Notes under the pieces: generated by a model
What the model saw: only the letters and a program-made list of their open reading frames with translations
What the model was told of the DNA's origin: nothing
Database searches by the model: none
Position numbers and translations under genes: made by a program
DNA from: Streptomyces pyxinicus
GTDB taxonomy: Bacteria > Actinomycetota > Actinomycetes > Streptomycetales > Streptomycetaceae
Direction of reading: 5' to 3'
Assembly: GCF_024753135.1 (NCBI RefSeq)
Contig: NZ_JANUGP010000024.1
Coordinates: 1-64,000 of the forward strand
Length of the DNA stretch: 64,000 nt
In this document: piece by piece, positions 7,826-16,405 of the stretch
Numbering within the stretch: the stretch's first letter is position 1
Layout of the letters: each line of letters begins with the position of its first letter

Positions 7826-9601
7826 GTGCGCAAGGTGCTCATCGCCAACCGTGGCGAAATCGCTGTCCGCGTGGCCCGAGCCTGTCGGGACGCCGGGATC
7901 GCGAGCGTGGCCGTCTACGCCGACCCGGACCGGGACGCTCTGCATGTCCGCGCCGCGGATGAGGCGTTCGCCCTGGGCGGTGACACTCCGGCGACCAGCT
8001 ACCTGGTCATCGACAAGATCCTCAACGCCGCGCGCGAGTCCGGCGCCGACGCCATCCACCCGGGCTACGGCTTCCTGTCGGAGAACGCCGACTTCGCCCA
8101 GGCGGTCCTGGACGCGGGCCTGAACTGGATCGGCCCGCCGCCGCAGGCCATCCGCGACCTGGGTGACAAGGTCGCCGCCCGGCACATCGCCCAGCGCGCC
8201 GGCGCCCCGCTGGTGGCCGGCACGCCCGACCCGGTGTCGGGCGCGGACGAGGTCGTGGCCTTCGCCGAGGAGCACGGCCTGCCGATCGCCATCAAGGCCG
8301 CCTTCGGTGGCGGCGGGCGTGGCCTGAAGGTCGCCCGCACCCTCGAAGAGGTCCCCGAGCTGTACGACTCGGCCGTCCGTGAGGCCGTCGCCGCCTTCGG
8401 CCGCGGCGAGTGCTTCGTGGAGCGCTATCTGGACCGCCCGCGGCACGTCGAGACCCAGTGCCTGGCCGACAAGCACGGCAACGTGGTCGTCGTCTCCACC
8501 CGTGACTGCTCCCTCCAGCGCCGCCACCAGAAGCTGGTCGAGGAGGCCCCGGCGCCGTTCCTCTCCGAGGCGCAGGTCGCCGAGCTGTACCGGGCCTCGA
8601 AGGCCATCCTCAAGGAGGCCCGCTACGAGGGCGCGGGCACCTGTGAGTTCCTGGTCGGCCAGGACGGCACGATCTCCTTCCTGGAGGTCAACACGCGGCT
8701 CCAGGTGGAGCACCCGGTGACCGAGGAGGTCGCCGGCGTCGACCTGGTCCGCGAGATGTTCCGCATCGCCGACGGCGAGGAGCTGGGGTACGGCGACCCG
8801 GAGCTGCGCGGCCACTCGTTCGAGTTCCGGATCAACGGTGAGGACCCGGGCCGGGGCTTCCTCCCGGCGCCCGGCACGGTCACCCGGTTCGACGCGCCGA
8901 CCGGGCCCGGTGTCCGGCTGGACGCGGGCGTGGAGGCCGGCTCGGTCATCGGCCCGGCGTGGGACTCGCTGCTCGCCAAGCTGGTCGTGACCGGCCGCAC
9001 CCGCAAGGAGGCCCTGGAGCGGGCCGCCCGCGCGCTGGACGAGTTCCAGGTGGACGGCATGGCCACGGCCGTCCCGTTCCACCGCGTGGTGGTCCGGGAC
9101 CCGGCGTTCGCCCCCGAGCTGACCGGTTCCGCCGACCCGTTCACGGTCCACACCCGGTGGATCGAGACCGAGTTCGTCAACGAGATCAAGCCCTTCACCG
9201 CCTCGGCCGACGCCGACGCGGAGGAGGAGGCCGGGCCGCGCGAGACGGTCGTGGTCGAGGTGGGCGGCAAGCGCCTGGAGGTCTCCCTGCCGGCCTCCCT
9301 GGGCATGTCCCTGGCCCGTACGGGTCTCGCGGCGGGCGCCAAGCCCAAGCGTCGCGCGGCGAAGAAGTCCGGCCCCGTCGCCTCCGGTGACACCCTCGCC
9401 TCGCCCATGCAGGGCACGATCGTCAAGATCGCGGTCGAGGAGGGCCAGGAGGTCCAGGAGGGCGACCTGATCGTCGTCCTGGAGGCCATGAAGATGGAGC
9501 AGCCCCTCAACGCCCACCGGGCGGGCACCATCAAGGGCCTCACCGCCGAGGTGGGGGCCTCCATCACCTCGGGCGCCCCGATCTGCGAGATCAAGGACTG
9601 A
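7826..9601 (+). CDS. accA2: Acetyl/propionyl-CoA carboxylase alpha subunit (biotin carboxylase and carrier)
   Basis: This 591-residue fusion first carboxylates biotin with ATP and bicarbonate, then carries it to PccB or AccB. The N-terminal half is an ATP-grasp biotin carboxylase, with RKVLIANRGEIAVRVARAC at the start, HPGYGFLSEN, the glycine-rich AFGGGGRGLKVAR ATP loop, EVNTRLQVEHPVTE and the RINGEDP motif. A linker of Ala/Lys-rich sequence follows. The C-terminal carrier domain has the biotinylation motif EAMKMEQP with Lys556. The GTG at 7826 has an excellent AAGGAGG site. The gene ends at a strong terminator. Confidence 0.95.
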   Translation: MRKVLIANRGEIAVRVARACRDAGIASVAVYADPDRDALHVRAADEAFALGGDTPATSYLVIDKILNAARESGADAIHPGYGFLSENADFAQAVLDAGLNWIGPPPQAIRDLGDKVAARHIAQRAGAPLVAGTPDPVSGADEVVAFAEEHGLPIAIKAAFGGGGRGLKVARTLEEVPELYDSAVREAVAAFGRGECFVERYLDRPRHVETQCLADKHGNVVVVSTRDCSLQRRHQKLVEEAPAPFLSEAQVAELYRASKAILKEARYEGAGTCEFLVGQDGTISFLEVNTRLQVEHPVTEEVAGVDLVREMFRIADGEELGYGDPELRGHSFEFRINGEDPGRGFLPAPGTVTRFDAPTGPGVRLDAGVEAGSVIGPAWDSLLAKLVVTGRTRKEALERAARALDEFQVDGMATAVPFHRVVVRDPAFAPELTGSADPFTVHTRWIETEFVNEIKPFTASADADAEEEAGPRETVVVEVGGKRLEVSLPASLGMSLARTGLAAGAKPKRRAAKKSGPVASGDTLASPMQGTIVKIAVEEGQEVQEGDLIVVLEAMKMEQPLNAHRAGTIKGLTAEVGASITSGAPICEIKD

Positions 9602-9618
9602 CCCACAGCACGACACGC

Positions 9619-9652
9619 CGACGCCCGACGGAATCCTTTCCGTCGGGCGTCG
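9619..9652 (+). terminator. Rho-independent-like terminator of accA2
   Basis: CGACGCCCGACGG (9619-9631) pairs perfectly with CCGTCGGGCGTCG (9640-9652) around an 8-base loop, 17 bp after the accA2 stop. A U-run is absent, as is usual in Streptomyces. Confidence 0.85.
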
Positions 9653-9707
9653 CGCTGTTCAGCAGCCGGGCGTCCAGTTCTCGGCAGACGCGACGGACAG
9701 CCAACTC

Positions 9708-9739
9708 AGGGGCGCGGGGAACTGCGCGATCAGCCACAA
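9708..9739. repeat. Dispersed Streptomyces intergenic repeat, copy 4
   Basis: The core CAGGGGCGCGGGGAACTGCG is followed by CGATCAGCCACAACG. It lies between the accA2 terminator and the end of the DeoR-type gene. This is the closest match to the consensus in the window. Confidence 0.75.
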
Positions 9740-9801
9740 CGCACCCGCACCGGGCGACGCACCGACACGACCCGCCCCCGGCAACGCACAGCCAAGCCCC
9801 C

Positions 9802-10719
9802 CTACCGGCGCCGCAAATCAGCGACGCGCCCCCGTTCGGAAGCCGCCGCGGGCTCCCGCAGAGGCACATGCCCCCGCCTGGGCCCCGGCAGGGGAGCGCG
9901 CCGTGCCGGAGGCCCTTGGTCACCCCCCTGGCTCCCGCTCGCCCCGGTCACGGCGATCTGCACCCCCTGATCGGCGAGGGCCTGCAACTCGGTGCCCGCG
10001 CGGTCGTCGTGGGCCGGAGGCTCGTCGGTGACCAGCCGCGTGATGAGGTCGGTCGGCACGGTCTGGAACATGGTGTCCGTACCGAGCTTGGTGTGGTCGG
10101 CGAGGACCACGACCTCCCCGGCGGCCTGCACGAGCGCCCGGTCCACCGACGCCGAGAGCATGTTGGACGTGGACAGACCCCGCTCGGCCGTCAGCCCGCT
10201 CCCGGACAGGAACGCCCGGGAGACCCGCAGCCCCTGGAGGGACTGCTCGGCCCCGGAGCCGACGAGGGCGTAGTTGGACCCGCGCAGGGTGCCCCCGGTC
10301 ATGACGACCTCGACCCGGTTGGCGTGGGCCAGCGCCTGGGCGACGAGGAGGGAGTTGGTGACCACCGTCAGACCGGGCACCCGCGCGAGCCGGCGGGCCA
10401 GCTCCTGCGTGGTCGTACCCGCCCCCACCACGATGGCCTCGCCCTCTTCGACGAGGCCCGCGGCGAGGTCGGCGATGGCCGTCTTCTCGGCGGTCGCGAG
10501 ATGGGATTTCTGCGAAAAGCCGGATTCTCGCGTGAATCCGCCCGGCAGTACCGCACCGCCATGCCGGCGGTCGAGGAGTCCTTCGGCCTCCAGCGCCCGC
10601 ACGTCCCGCCGTACGGTCACTTCGGAGGTCTGGACGACGCGGGCGAGTTCACGGAGCGACACGGCACCGTTCGCTCGCACCATTTCGAGGATCAATTGGC
10701 GACGTTCAGCAGCGAACAC
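9802..10719 (-). CDS. DeoR-family transcriptional regulator
   Basis: DeoR proteins are repressors that bind sugar phosphates. The 305-residue protein has an N-terminal winged helix (RRQLILEMVRANGAVSLREL, then TSEVTVRRDVRALEAEGLL, about 6-51). The DeoR sensor domain follows, with IVVGAGTTTQELARRL near 95-110, VTNSLLVAQAL and the ADHTKLG segment. The last 50 or so residues are Arg/Pro/Gly-rich and not part of the family fold; they look like a lineage-specific tail. The gene lies downstream of lpdA. It is the only DeoR-type gene in a window rich in nucleoside catabolism, so it is one candidate for the shared CTACGCGCGTAG operator, but nothing here proves it. Confidence 0.88.
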   Translation of the reverse strand: MFAAERRQLILEMVRANGAVSLRELARVVQTSEVTVRRDVRALEAEGLLDRRHGGAVLPGGFTRESGFSQKSHLATAEKTAIADLAAGLVEEGEAIVVGAGTTTQELARRLARVPGLTVVTNSLLVAQALAHANRVEVVMTGGTLRGSNYALVGSGAEQSLQGLRVSRAFLSGSGLTAERGLSTSNMLSASVDRALVQAAGEVVVLADHTKLGTDTMFQTVPTDLITRLVTDEPPAHDDRAGTELQALADQGVQIAVTGASGSQGGDQGPPARRAPLPGPRRGHVPLREPAAASERGRVADLRRR

Positions 10720-10849
10720 GAAACTGACAGTAACCCCAGCGACCGTCTGCTTTCAGCAGTTTGCGCCGAATAACAGAAGTTGTTCGCATGGCCGGTCGGG
10801 CAGTGGTATAAGCCCTGCCCGGCCCGACTATGCCGGACGCATGCCCGGC

Positions 10850-10874
10850 AACTTCCCGTGACCAGCGGGAAGTT
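10850..10874 (-). terminator. Terminator of the lpdA-type gene
   Basis: AACTTCCCG (10850-10858) pairs with CGGGAAGTT (10866-10874) around a 7-base loop, just past the lpdA stop on the minus strand. Confidence 0.75.
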
Positions 10875-10884
10875 CACCGGCGCC

Positions 10885-12333
10885 TCAGGCCTCCGCACCC
10901 GCCTTGCGGGTGTGCAGCTGCCGGGCGACCTCCGCGATCGACCCCGAAAGGGAGGGGTAGACCGTGAACGCGTTCGCGATCTGTTCGACCGTCAGGTTGT
11001 TGTCGACGGCGATCGAGATGGGGTGGATCAGCTCCGAGGCGCGCGGCGCGACGACCACACCGCCGACCACGATGCCCGTGCCGGGCCGGCTGAAGATCTT
11101 CACGAAGCCGTCCCGGATGCCCTGCATCTTGGCGCGCGGGTTGCGCAGCAGCGGCAGCTTGACGACCCGGGCGTCGATCTTGCCCGCGTCCACGTCCGCC
11201 TGCGTGTAGCCGACGGTGGCGATCTCGGGGTCGGTGAAGACGTTCGAGGAGACCGCCTTCAGGTTCAGCGGGGCCACCGCGTCGCCCAGGAAGTGGTACA
11301 TGGCGATGCGTCCCTGCATCGCGGCGACGGACGCGAGCGCGAACACACCCGTGACGTCTCCGGCCGCGTAGACACCCGGAGCGGTCGTCCGGGACACCTT
11401 GTCGGTCCAGATGTGACCGGACTCGCGCACCTTGACGCCGGCCTCCTCCAGGCCGAGCCCCGCGCTGTTCGGGATGGCGCCGACCGCCATCAGGCAGTGG
11501 CTGCCGGAGATGACCCGGCCGTCGGCGAGGGTGACCTCGACCTGGTCGCCGACGCGTTTGGCGGACTGCGCGCGGGAGCGGGCCATCACGTTCATGCCCC
11601 GGCGCCGGAAGACGTCCTCCAGCACGGCGGCGGCGTCCGGGTCCTCGCCCGGCAGCACCCGGTCCCGGGAGGAGACGAGGGTGACCTTGGAGCCGAGCGC
11701 CTGGTAGGCACCCGCGAACTCGGCGCCGGTGACACCGGAGCCGACCACGATCAGCTCGTCCGGCAGCTCGGTCAGGTCGTAGACCTGGGTCCAGTTGAGG
11801 ATGCGCTCGCCGTCGGGCTGGGCGTCGGGCAGCTCGCGCGGGTGGCCGCCGGTCGCGAGGAGCACGGCGTCGGCGGTGAGGGTCTCCTCGGTGCCGTCGG
11901 CGGCGGTGACGACGACCTTGCGGGAGCCGTCCAGCGACTGCATGCCGTCCAGCCGGCCGCGCCCGCGCATGACCCGGGCGCCGGCGCGCGTCACGGAGGC
12001 GGTGATGTCGTGCGACTGCGCGAGCGCGAGCCGCTTCACCCGCCGGTTGACCTTGCCGAGGTCCACCCCGACCACCCGGGCGGCCTGCTCCAGCGGCGGG
12101 GTGTCGTCGGCGACGATGATCCCCAGCTCCTCGTAGGAGGAGTCGAAGGTGGTCATCACCTCGGCCGTGGCGATAAGGGTCTTCGACGGCACGCAGTCGG
12201 TCAGCACCGACGCCCCGCCCAGACCGTCGCAGTCGACGACGGTCACCTCCGCGCCGAGCTGGGCGGCCACCAGGGCCGCCTCGTATCCGCCGGGTCCGCC
12301 ACCGATGATCACGATCCGAGTCACGTACCCCAT
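10885..12333 (-). CDS. lpdA: LpdA-type NAD(P)H:quinone dehydrogenase (flavoprotein disulfide reductase family)
   Basis: The 482-residue FAD protein has the dinucleotide motif VIIGGGPGGYEAALVA at its start, a second NAD motif VVGSGVTGAEFAGAYQ, the FAD segment GVYAAGDVTG and the C-terminal dimer interface. The redox-active pair CxxxxC of true lipoamide dehydrogenases is not intact: the segment reads GLGGASVLTDCVPSKT, with only the second Cys. The final His-Glu pair is also replaced by VYPSLSGS-type sequence. Mycobacterial LpdA (Rv3303c) has the same loss and acts as a quinone reductase, so that role is inferred. A GTG at 12324 is an alternative start. Confidence 0.85.
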   Translation of the reverse strand: MGYVTRIVIIGGGPGGYEAALVAAQLGAEVTVVDCDGLGGASVLTDCVPSKTLIATAEVMTTFDSSYEELGIIVADDTPPLEQAARVVGVDLGKVNRRVKRLALAQSHDITASVTRAGARVMRGRGRLDGMQSLDGSRKVVVTAADGTEETLTADAVLLATGGHPRELPDAQPDGERILNWTQVYDLTELPDELIVVGSGVTGAEFAGAYQALGSKVTLVSSRDRVLPGEDPDAAAVLEDVFRRRGMNVMARSRAQSAKRVGDQVEVTLADGRVISGSHCLMAVGAIPNSAGLGLEEAGVKVRESGHIWTDKVSRTTAPGVYAAGDVTGVFALASVAAMQGRIAMYHFLGDAVAPLNLKAVSSNVFTDPEIATVGYTQADVDAGKIDARVVKLPLLRNPRAKMQGIRDGFVKIFSRPGTGIVVGGVVVAPRASELIHPISIAVDNNLTVEQIANAFTVYPSLSGSIAEVARQLHTRKAGAEA

Positions 12334-12429
12334 TGTCCCGCACGCTTCAAGGTGCCACTGCCCGGGGGCGGCACAAGGGCCGGACGGGACGGAAGTGACG
12401 CGCGCGGGGGCTGCCGTACCCTTCGTCCC

Positions 12430-12867
12430 ATGTCGCTCTACGCCGCGTACGCCGGCAACCTCGACGCGCGGCTGATGTCCCGCCGCGCCCCGCACTCGCC
12501 GCTGCGCGCCACGGGCTGGCTGAACGGCTGGCGGCTGACCTTCGGCGGGGAGCAGCTCGGCTGGGAGGGCGCGCTCGCGACGCTCGTGGAGGACCCGCTG
12601 GCCCAGGTCTTCGTCGGCCTGTACGACCTCGCGCCGCTGGACGAGGAGTCGCTCGACCGCTGGGAGGGCGTGGGCCTCGGCATCTACCGGCGGGCGCGGG
12701 TACGGGTGCACACCCTGGACGGCGAGGAGCGGGCCTGGGCGTACGTCCTGGACGGCTACGAGGGCGGGCTGCCCTCGGCGCGCTATCTGGGCGAGATCGC
12801 CGACGCGGCGGAGTCGGCGGGGGCGCCGCACGACTACGTGATGGAGCTGCGCAAGCGCCCCTGCTAG
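12430..12867 (+). CDS. Gamma-glutamylcyclotransferase-like protein
   Basis: The 145-residue protein has the compact cyclotransferase fold. SLYAAYAGNLDARLM at the start stands for the substrate-binding YGSNL loop, and the middle shows GWLNGWRLTF and VFVGLYDLAP with the following acidic residues. Members cleave gamma-glutamyl amines or peptides to 5-oxoproline; the substrate here is unknown. It is divergent from lpdA. TACCCT at 12417-12422 sits 7 bp before the ATG and there is no ribosome site, so the mRNA is probably leaderless. A 7-bp inverted repeat follows the stop. Confidence 0.8.
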   Translation: MSLYAAYAGNLDARLMSRRAPHSPLRATGWLNGWRLTFGGEQLGWEGALATLVEDPLAQVFVGLYDLAPLDEESLDRWEGVGLGIYRRARVRVHTLDGEERAWAYVLDGYEGGLPSARYLGEIADAAESAGAPHDYVMELRKRPC

Positions 12868-12881
12868 CGGGTCGACCGAAG

Positions 12882-12899
12882 CTTGTCGGAAACGACAAG
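12882..12899. terminator. Short inverted repeat between the cyclotransferase gene and pnp
   Basis: CTTGTCG (12882-12888) and CGACAAG (12893-12899) are separated by GAAA. It may be a weak terminator of the upstream gene. It also lies about 30 bp upstream of the nucleoside operator, so it could be a second protein-binding site for pnp. Confidence 0.4.
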
Positions 12900-12930
12900 A
12901 CAACGATCGCATTCCCGTGACGTCTGTCAT

Positions 12931-12942
12931 CTACGCGCGTAG
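12931..12942. promoter_or_regulatory. Shared nucleoside-regulon operator, pnp copy
   Basis: This is a perfect 12-bp palindrome CTACGCGCGTAG. It ends 25 bp before the pnp start codon and 11 bp before a -10-like TACCCT (12954-12959), so a bound protein would cover the promoter. Equivalent sites are at 16381, 27992, 44072 and 45328. Confidence 0.8.
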
Positions 12943-12967
12943 GCGAACACCGGCTACCCTCGTCGGC

Positions 12968-13792
12968 GTGAACGCATCTCTTCTTCCGGACGACATCCAG
13001 GGCGACCCCTACGCCGCCGCCGACGCCGCCGCCGCGCGCCTGCGCGCGCTGACCGGCGCCGAGACCCACGACGTCGCCCTCGTGATGGGCTCCGGCTGGG
13101 CCCCGGCCGTCGACGCACTGGGCGCTCCCGACGCCGAGTTCCCGGTCACCGAGCTGCCCGGCTTCCCGCCGCCGGCGGTGGAGGGGCACGGCGGCAAGAT
13201 CCGCTCGTACACCTTCGGTGACAAGCGCGCGCTGGTCTTCCTCGGCCGCACGCACTACTACGAGGGCCGGGGCGTCGCCGCCGTCTCGCACGGCGTCCGC
13301 ACCGCCGTCGCCGCCGGCTGCAAGACCATCGTGCTCACCAACGGCTGCGGCGGCCTGCGCGAGGGCATGCGCCCCGGCCAGCCGGTGCTGATCAGCGACC
13401 ACATCAACCTGACGGCGACGTCGCCGATCGTCGGCGCCAACTTCGTCGACCTGACGGACCTGTACTCGCCGCGCCTGCGCGCCCTGTGCAAGGAGATCGA
13501 CCCCTCCCTGGAGGAGGGCGTCTACGCCCAGTTCCCCGGCCCGCACTACGAGACCCCGGCCGAGATCCGCATGGCCCGCGTCATCGGCGCGGACCTGGTC
13601 GGCATGTCCACGGTCCTGGAGGCCATCGCCGCCCGCGAGGCCGGCGCCGAGGTCCTCGGCATCTCCCTGGTCACCAACCTGGCCGCGGGCATGACCGGCG
13701 AGCCCCTCAACCACGAGGAGGTCCTCCAGGCCGGCCGCGACTCGGCGGCCCGCATGGGCGAGCTGCTGGGCCAGGTACTGGGCAAGCTGTAG
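12968..13792 (+). CDS. pnp: Purine nucleoside phosphorylase
   Basis: The enzyme splits purine (deoxy)nucleosides with phosphate to base and (deoxy)ribose-1-phosphate. The 274-residue protein is the trimeric PNP type. It shows DVALVMGSGWAP (phosphate loop), FLGRTHYYEG, TNGCGGLRE, ISDHINLTATSPIVGANF and GPHYETPAEIRM, followed by GMSTVLEAIAA. The GTG at 12968 gives the family start (NASLLPDD) and, with TACCCT 9 bp upstream and no ribosome site, fits a leaderless message. The palindrome at 12931 places it in the nucleoside regulon. The product feeds the mutase encoded 81 bp downstream. Confidence 0.95.
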   Translation: MNASLLPDDIQGDPYAAADAAAARLRALTGAETHDVALVMGSGWAPAVDALGAPDAEFPVTELPGFPPPAVEGHGGKIRSYTFGDKRALVFLGRTHYYEGRGVAAVSHGVRTAVAAGCKTIVLTNGCGGLREGMRPGQPVLISDHINLTATSPIVGANFVDLTDLYSPRLRALCKEIDPSLEEGVYAQFPGPHYETPAEIRMARVIGADLVGMSTVLEAIAAREAGAEVLGISLVTNLAAGMTGEPLNHEEVLQAGRDSAARMGELLGQVLGKL

Positions 13793-13873
13793 CACCACCC
13801 CCGGCCGGCCGGGTCGGGGGAACCCCCGGGGGACCAGGCAGACGCAGCAGACACAGGAGAGGTTGATCCCAAG

Positions 13874-15502
13874 GTGCACGATCTCATCGCCCGGGCCGGC
13901 GCGTGGCTCGCGGAGGACCCGGACCCGGAGACCCGCGACGAGCTGGCCAAGCTGATCGACGCCGGCGACACCGCGGAGCTGGCGGCCCGCTTCGCCGGCA
14001 CCCTCCAGTTCGGCACCGCCGGGCTGCGGGGCGAGCTGGGCGCGGGCCCGATGCGCATGAACCGCGGCGTCGTCATCCGCGCCGCCGCCGGTCTCGCCGC
14101 GTACCTGAAGAAGCGGGGCCACGCCGGTGAGCTGGTCGTCGTCGGCTACGACGCCCGCCACAAGTCCGCCGACTTCGCCCGCGACACCGCCGCCGTGATG
14201 ACCGGTGCCGGCCTGCGTGCCGCCGTACTCCCCCGCCCGCTGCCCACCCCGGTCCTGGCCTTCGCCATCCGGCACCTCGGCGCGGTCGCGGGCGTGGAGG
14301 TCACCGCCAGCCACAACCCGCCCCGGGACAACGGCTACAAGGTGTACCTCGGCGACGGCTCCCAGATCGTGCCGCCCGCCGACGCGGAGATCGCCGCCGA
14401 GATCGACGCGATCGCCTCGCTGCACGACGTACCGCGCCCGGAGGCCGGCTGGGAGATCCTGGACGACTCGGTCCTGGACGCCTATCTGGCCCGTACCGAC
14501 GCCGTCCTCGCCCCGGACTCCGCGCGCACCGCCCGCACCGTCTACACGGCGATGCACGGCGTCGGCAAGGACGTCCTGCTGGCCGCGTTCGCCCGGGCGG
14601 GCTTCCCGGAGCCGGTCCTGGTCGCCGAACAGGCCGAGCCGGACCCGGACTTCCCGACGGTCGCCTTCCCGAACCCGGAGGAGCCGGGCGCGATGGACCT
14701 GTCCTTCGCCCGGGCCCGCGCCACCGACCCGGACCTGGTCATCGCCAACGACCCCGACGCCGACCGCTGCGCCGTGGCCGTACCGGACGGCGCCGACTGG
14801 CGGATGCTGCGCGGCGACGAGGTCGGCGCGCTGCTCGCCGCCCACCTGGTGCGCCGCGGCGCCCGGGGCACCTTCGCGGAGTCGATCGTCTCCTCCTCCC
14901 TGCTCGGCCGGATCGCCGGGAAGGCGGGGCTGCCGTACGAGGAGACGCTCACCGGCTTCAAGTGGATCGCCCGGGTGGACGGCCTGCGCTACGGCTACGA
15001 GGAGGCCCTCGGCTACTGCGTGGACCCCGAGGGCGTGCGCGACAAGGACGGCATCACCGCCGCGCTGCTGATCACCGAGCTGGCGTCGGTGCTGAAGGAG
15101 GAGGGCCGTACCCTCCTCGACCTCCTCGACGACCTCGCCGTGGAGCACGGTCTGCACGCCACCGACCAGCTCTCGGTCCGCGTCCAGGACCTCTCGGTGA
15201 TCGCCGACGCGATGCGCCGCCTGCGCGAGCGGCCGCCGACCGCGCTGGCGGGCCTCGCCGTCACCCGCGCCGAGGACCTGAACCAGGGCACGGACACGCT
15301 GCCCCCGACCGACGGCCTGCGCTACACGCTCGACGGCGCCCGCGTCATCGTCCGCCCGAGCGGCACGGAGCCCAAGCTCAAGTGCTACCTGGAGGTCGTC
15401 GTCCCGGTCGCCACCCACGCCGACCTGCCGGCCGCCCGCACCCGCGCGACCGAACTCCTGACGGCGGTGAAGCACGACCTGTCGGCAGCCGCCGGCATCT
15501 GA
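13874..15502 (+). CDS. Phospho-sugar mutase (probable phosphopentomutase/phosphomannomutase family)
   Basis: This 542-residue alpha-D-phosphohexomutase family enzyme has the GTAGLRGELG substrate loop near 46-55, the catalytic phosphoserine loop TASHNPPRDNGYKVY (Ser in SHNP), the metal loop NDPDADRCAVAV and the C-terminal phosphate loop RPSGTEPKLK. It sits between PNP and DeoC. The likely job is therefore converting (deoxy)ribose-1-phosphate to the 5-phosphate, although phosphomannomutase activity cannot be excluded. It is probably cotranscribed with pnp and ends at a 16-bp stem terminator. The GTG start at 13874 lacks a well-spaced ribosome site. Confidence 0.9.
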   Translation: MHDLIARAGAWLAEDPDPETRDELAKLIDAGDTAELAARFAGTLQFGTAGLRGELGAGPMRMNRGVVIRAAAGLAAYLKKRGHAGELVVVGYDARHKSADFARDTAAVMTGAGLRAAVLPRPLPTPVLAFAIRHLGAVAGVEVTASHNPPRDNGYKVYLGDGSQIVPPADAEIAAEIDAIASLHDVPRPEAGWEILDDSVLDAYLARTDAVLAPDSARTARTVYTAMHGVGKDVLLAAFARAGFPEPVLVAEQAEPDPDFPTVAFPNPEEPGAMDLSFARARATDPDLVIANDPDADRCAVAVPDGADWRMLRGDEVGALLAAHLVRRGARGTFAESIVSSSLLGRIAGKAGLPYEETLTGFKWIARVDGLRYGYEEALGYCVDPEGVRDKDGITAALLITELASVLKEEGRTLLDLLDDLAVEHGLHATDQLSVRVQDLSVIADAMRRLRERPPTALAGLAVTRAEDLNQGTDTLPPTDGLRYTLDGARVIVRPSGTEPKLKCYLEVVVPVATHADLPAARTRATELLTAVKHDLSAAAGI

Positions 15503-15517
15503 CCAGCCCGACGGCAC

Positions 15518-15558
15518 AGGGGCGGCTCACCGGACACCGAGCCCGGTGAGCCGCCCCT
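15518..15558. terminator. Strong terminator after the pnp-mutase unit
   Basis: AGGGGCGGCTCACCGG (15518-15533) pairs perfectly over 16 bp with CCGGTGAGCCGCCCCT (15543-15558). It lies between the mutase gene and the convergent PH-domain gene, so it can serve both. Confidence 0.9.
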
Positions 15559-15577
15559 GAGGCCGGGGGCCGGAACC

Positions 15578-16279
15578 TCACCCCACCGCCAGCAGAATCG
15601 CCAGCAGCACCGCCCCCGCCACCGCCGGCGCCATGATCTCGTAGGCCCAGCGGACCGTCGGCTCGCCCTGGGCCGTGTTCGCCTGGCCGCGGGTCTCCAG
15701 CAGGTCGCGCAGGTCGTCCATGACCTTGTCGGTCTCCGCCCGGGTCGGGCCCGTGTCCGCGCCGCGCAGGCCGAAACCGCCGAGTCCGGGTCCGCCGGAG
15801 CCGAGGCCGCCCGCACCGATGCGCCCGGCGGGGCCCCGGGCCGCCTCCGCCGCCGCCCGCTCCTGCCGCCGCGCCGCGCGCTTGCGGGCCCGCAGCGAGA
15901 CCGGGACGGCCCACAGCTGGTACTTGGTGCCGGATTTGGCGACGACCTCGTTGGAGAAGCCGGAACGCAGGGCCGCCACCTCGCCCCAGGGCAGGGTGAC
16001 GACCCGGAAGGGGTTGCGGACGCGCAGCCGGTCGGGGCCGGCGAAGACCGCCGGGCGCAGGGTGAAGGCGGCCACCAGCGGCACCACCAGGATCATGCCG
16101 GCGAGCGCCAGCCAGGGCGTGCGGCCCTCGCCCTTGAACAGCGCGTCGAAGCCCAGCCAGCAGACGATCACGAGCAGCAGCACACCGCCCGCGAGTCCCA
16201 TGGGCGAGCGGTAGACGCGGTCCTTGGCGACGGGCGCCGGCGGCGGGGGCGTGGGGGACTGGTCGTCCGGGGTGGTCAT
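15578..16279 (-). CDS. Membrane protein with bacterial PH-like domain
   Basis: The 233-residue protein starts with a Pro-rich cytoplasmic stretch. It has two hydrophobic segments (about 27-45 and 54-72), then a PH-like region in which FAGPDRLRVRNPFRVVTLPW and the following EVAAL are the usual short beta motif. A basic, Gly-rich linker and a last membrane segment (APAVAGAVLLAILLAV) complete it. The family is common in actinobacteria and its function is unknown. The start at 16279 is 127 bp from the divergent deoC start, and the upstream open frame is antisense to deoC. Confidence 0.75.
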   Translation of the reverse strand: MTTPDDQSPTPPPPAPVAKDRVYRSPMGLAGGVLLLVIVCWLGFDALFKGEGRTPWLALAGMILVVPLVAAFTLRPAVFAGPDRLRVRNPFRVVTLPWGEVAALRSGFSNEVVAKSGTKYQLWAVPVSLRARKRAARRQERAAAEAARGPAGRIGAGGLGSGGPGLGGFGLRGADTGPTRAETDKVMDDLRDLLETRGQANTAQGEPTVRWAYEIMAPAVAGAVLLAILLAVG

Positions 16280-16380
16280 GGCCCCGATTCTGCCGCATGC
16301 CCCCGGCACCCGGCCGACCCGCCCGGCGGCGCCCGGCACGGTGCCCGCGCTTCGATCAAGAAGCCGGGGGTGTACAGCCG

Positions 16381-16392
16381 CTACGCGCGTAG
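16381..16392. promoter_or_regulatory. Shared nucleoside-regulon operator, deoC copy
   Basis: The perfect palindrome CTACGCGCGTAG abuts the -10-like TATGCT at 16394-16399. Binding there would block RNA polymerase directly. Confidence 0.8.
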
Positions 16393-16405
16393 ATATGCTC
16401 GTCTG

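Noticed and set aside
12347..15517. 1056-codon minus-strand frame across pnp and the mutase gene
   Set aside because: It is antisense to two certain genes, is Arg/Gly/Val-rich low complexity and matches no family.
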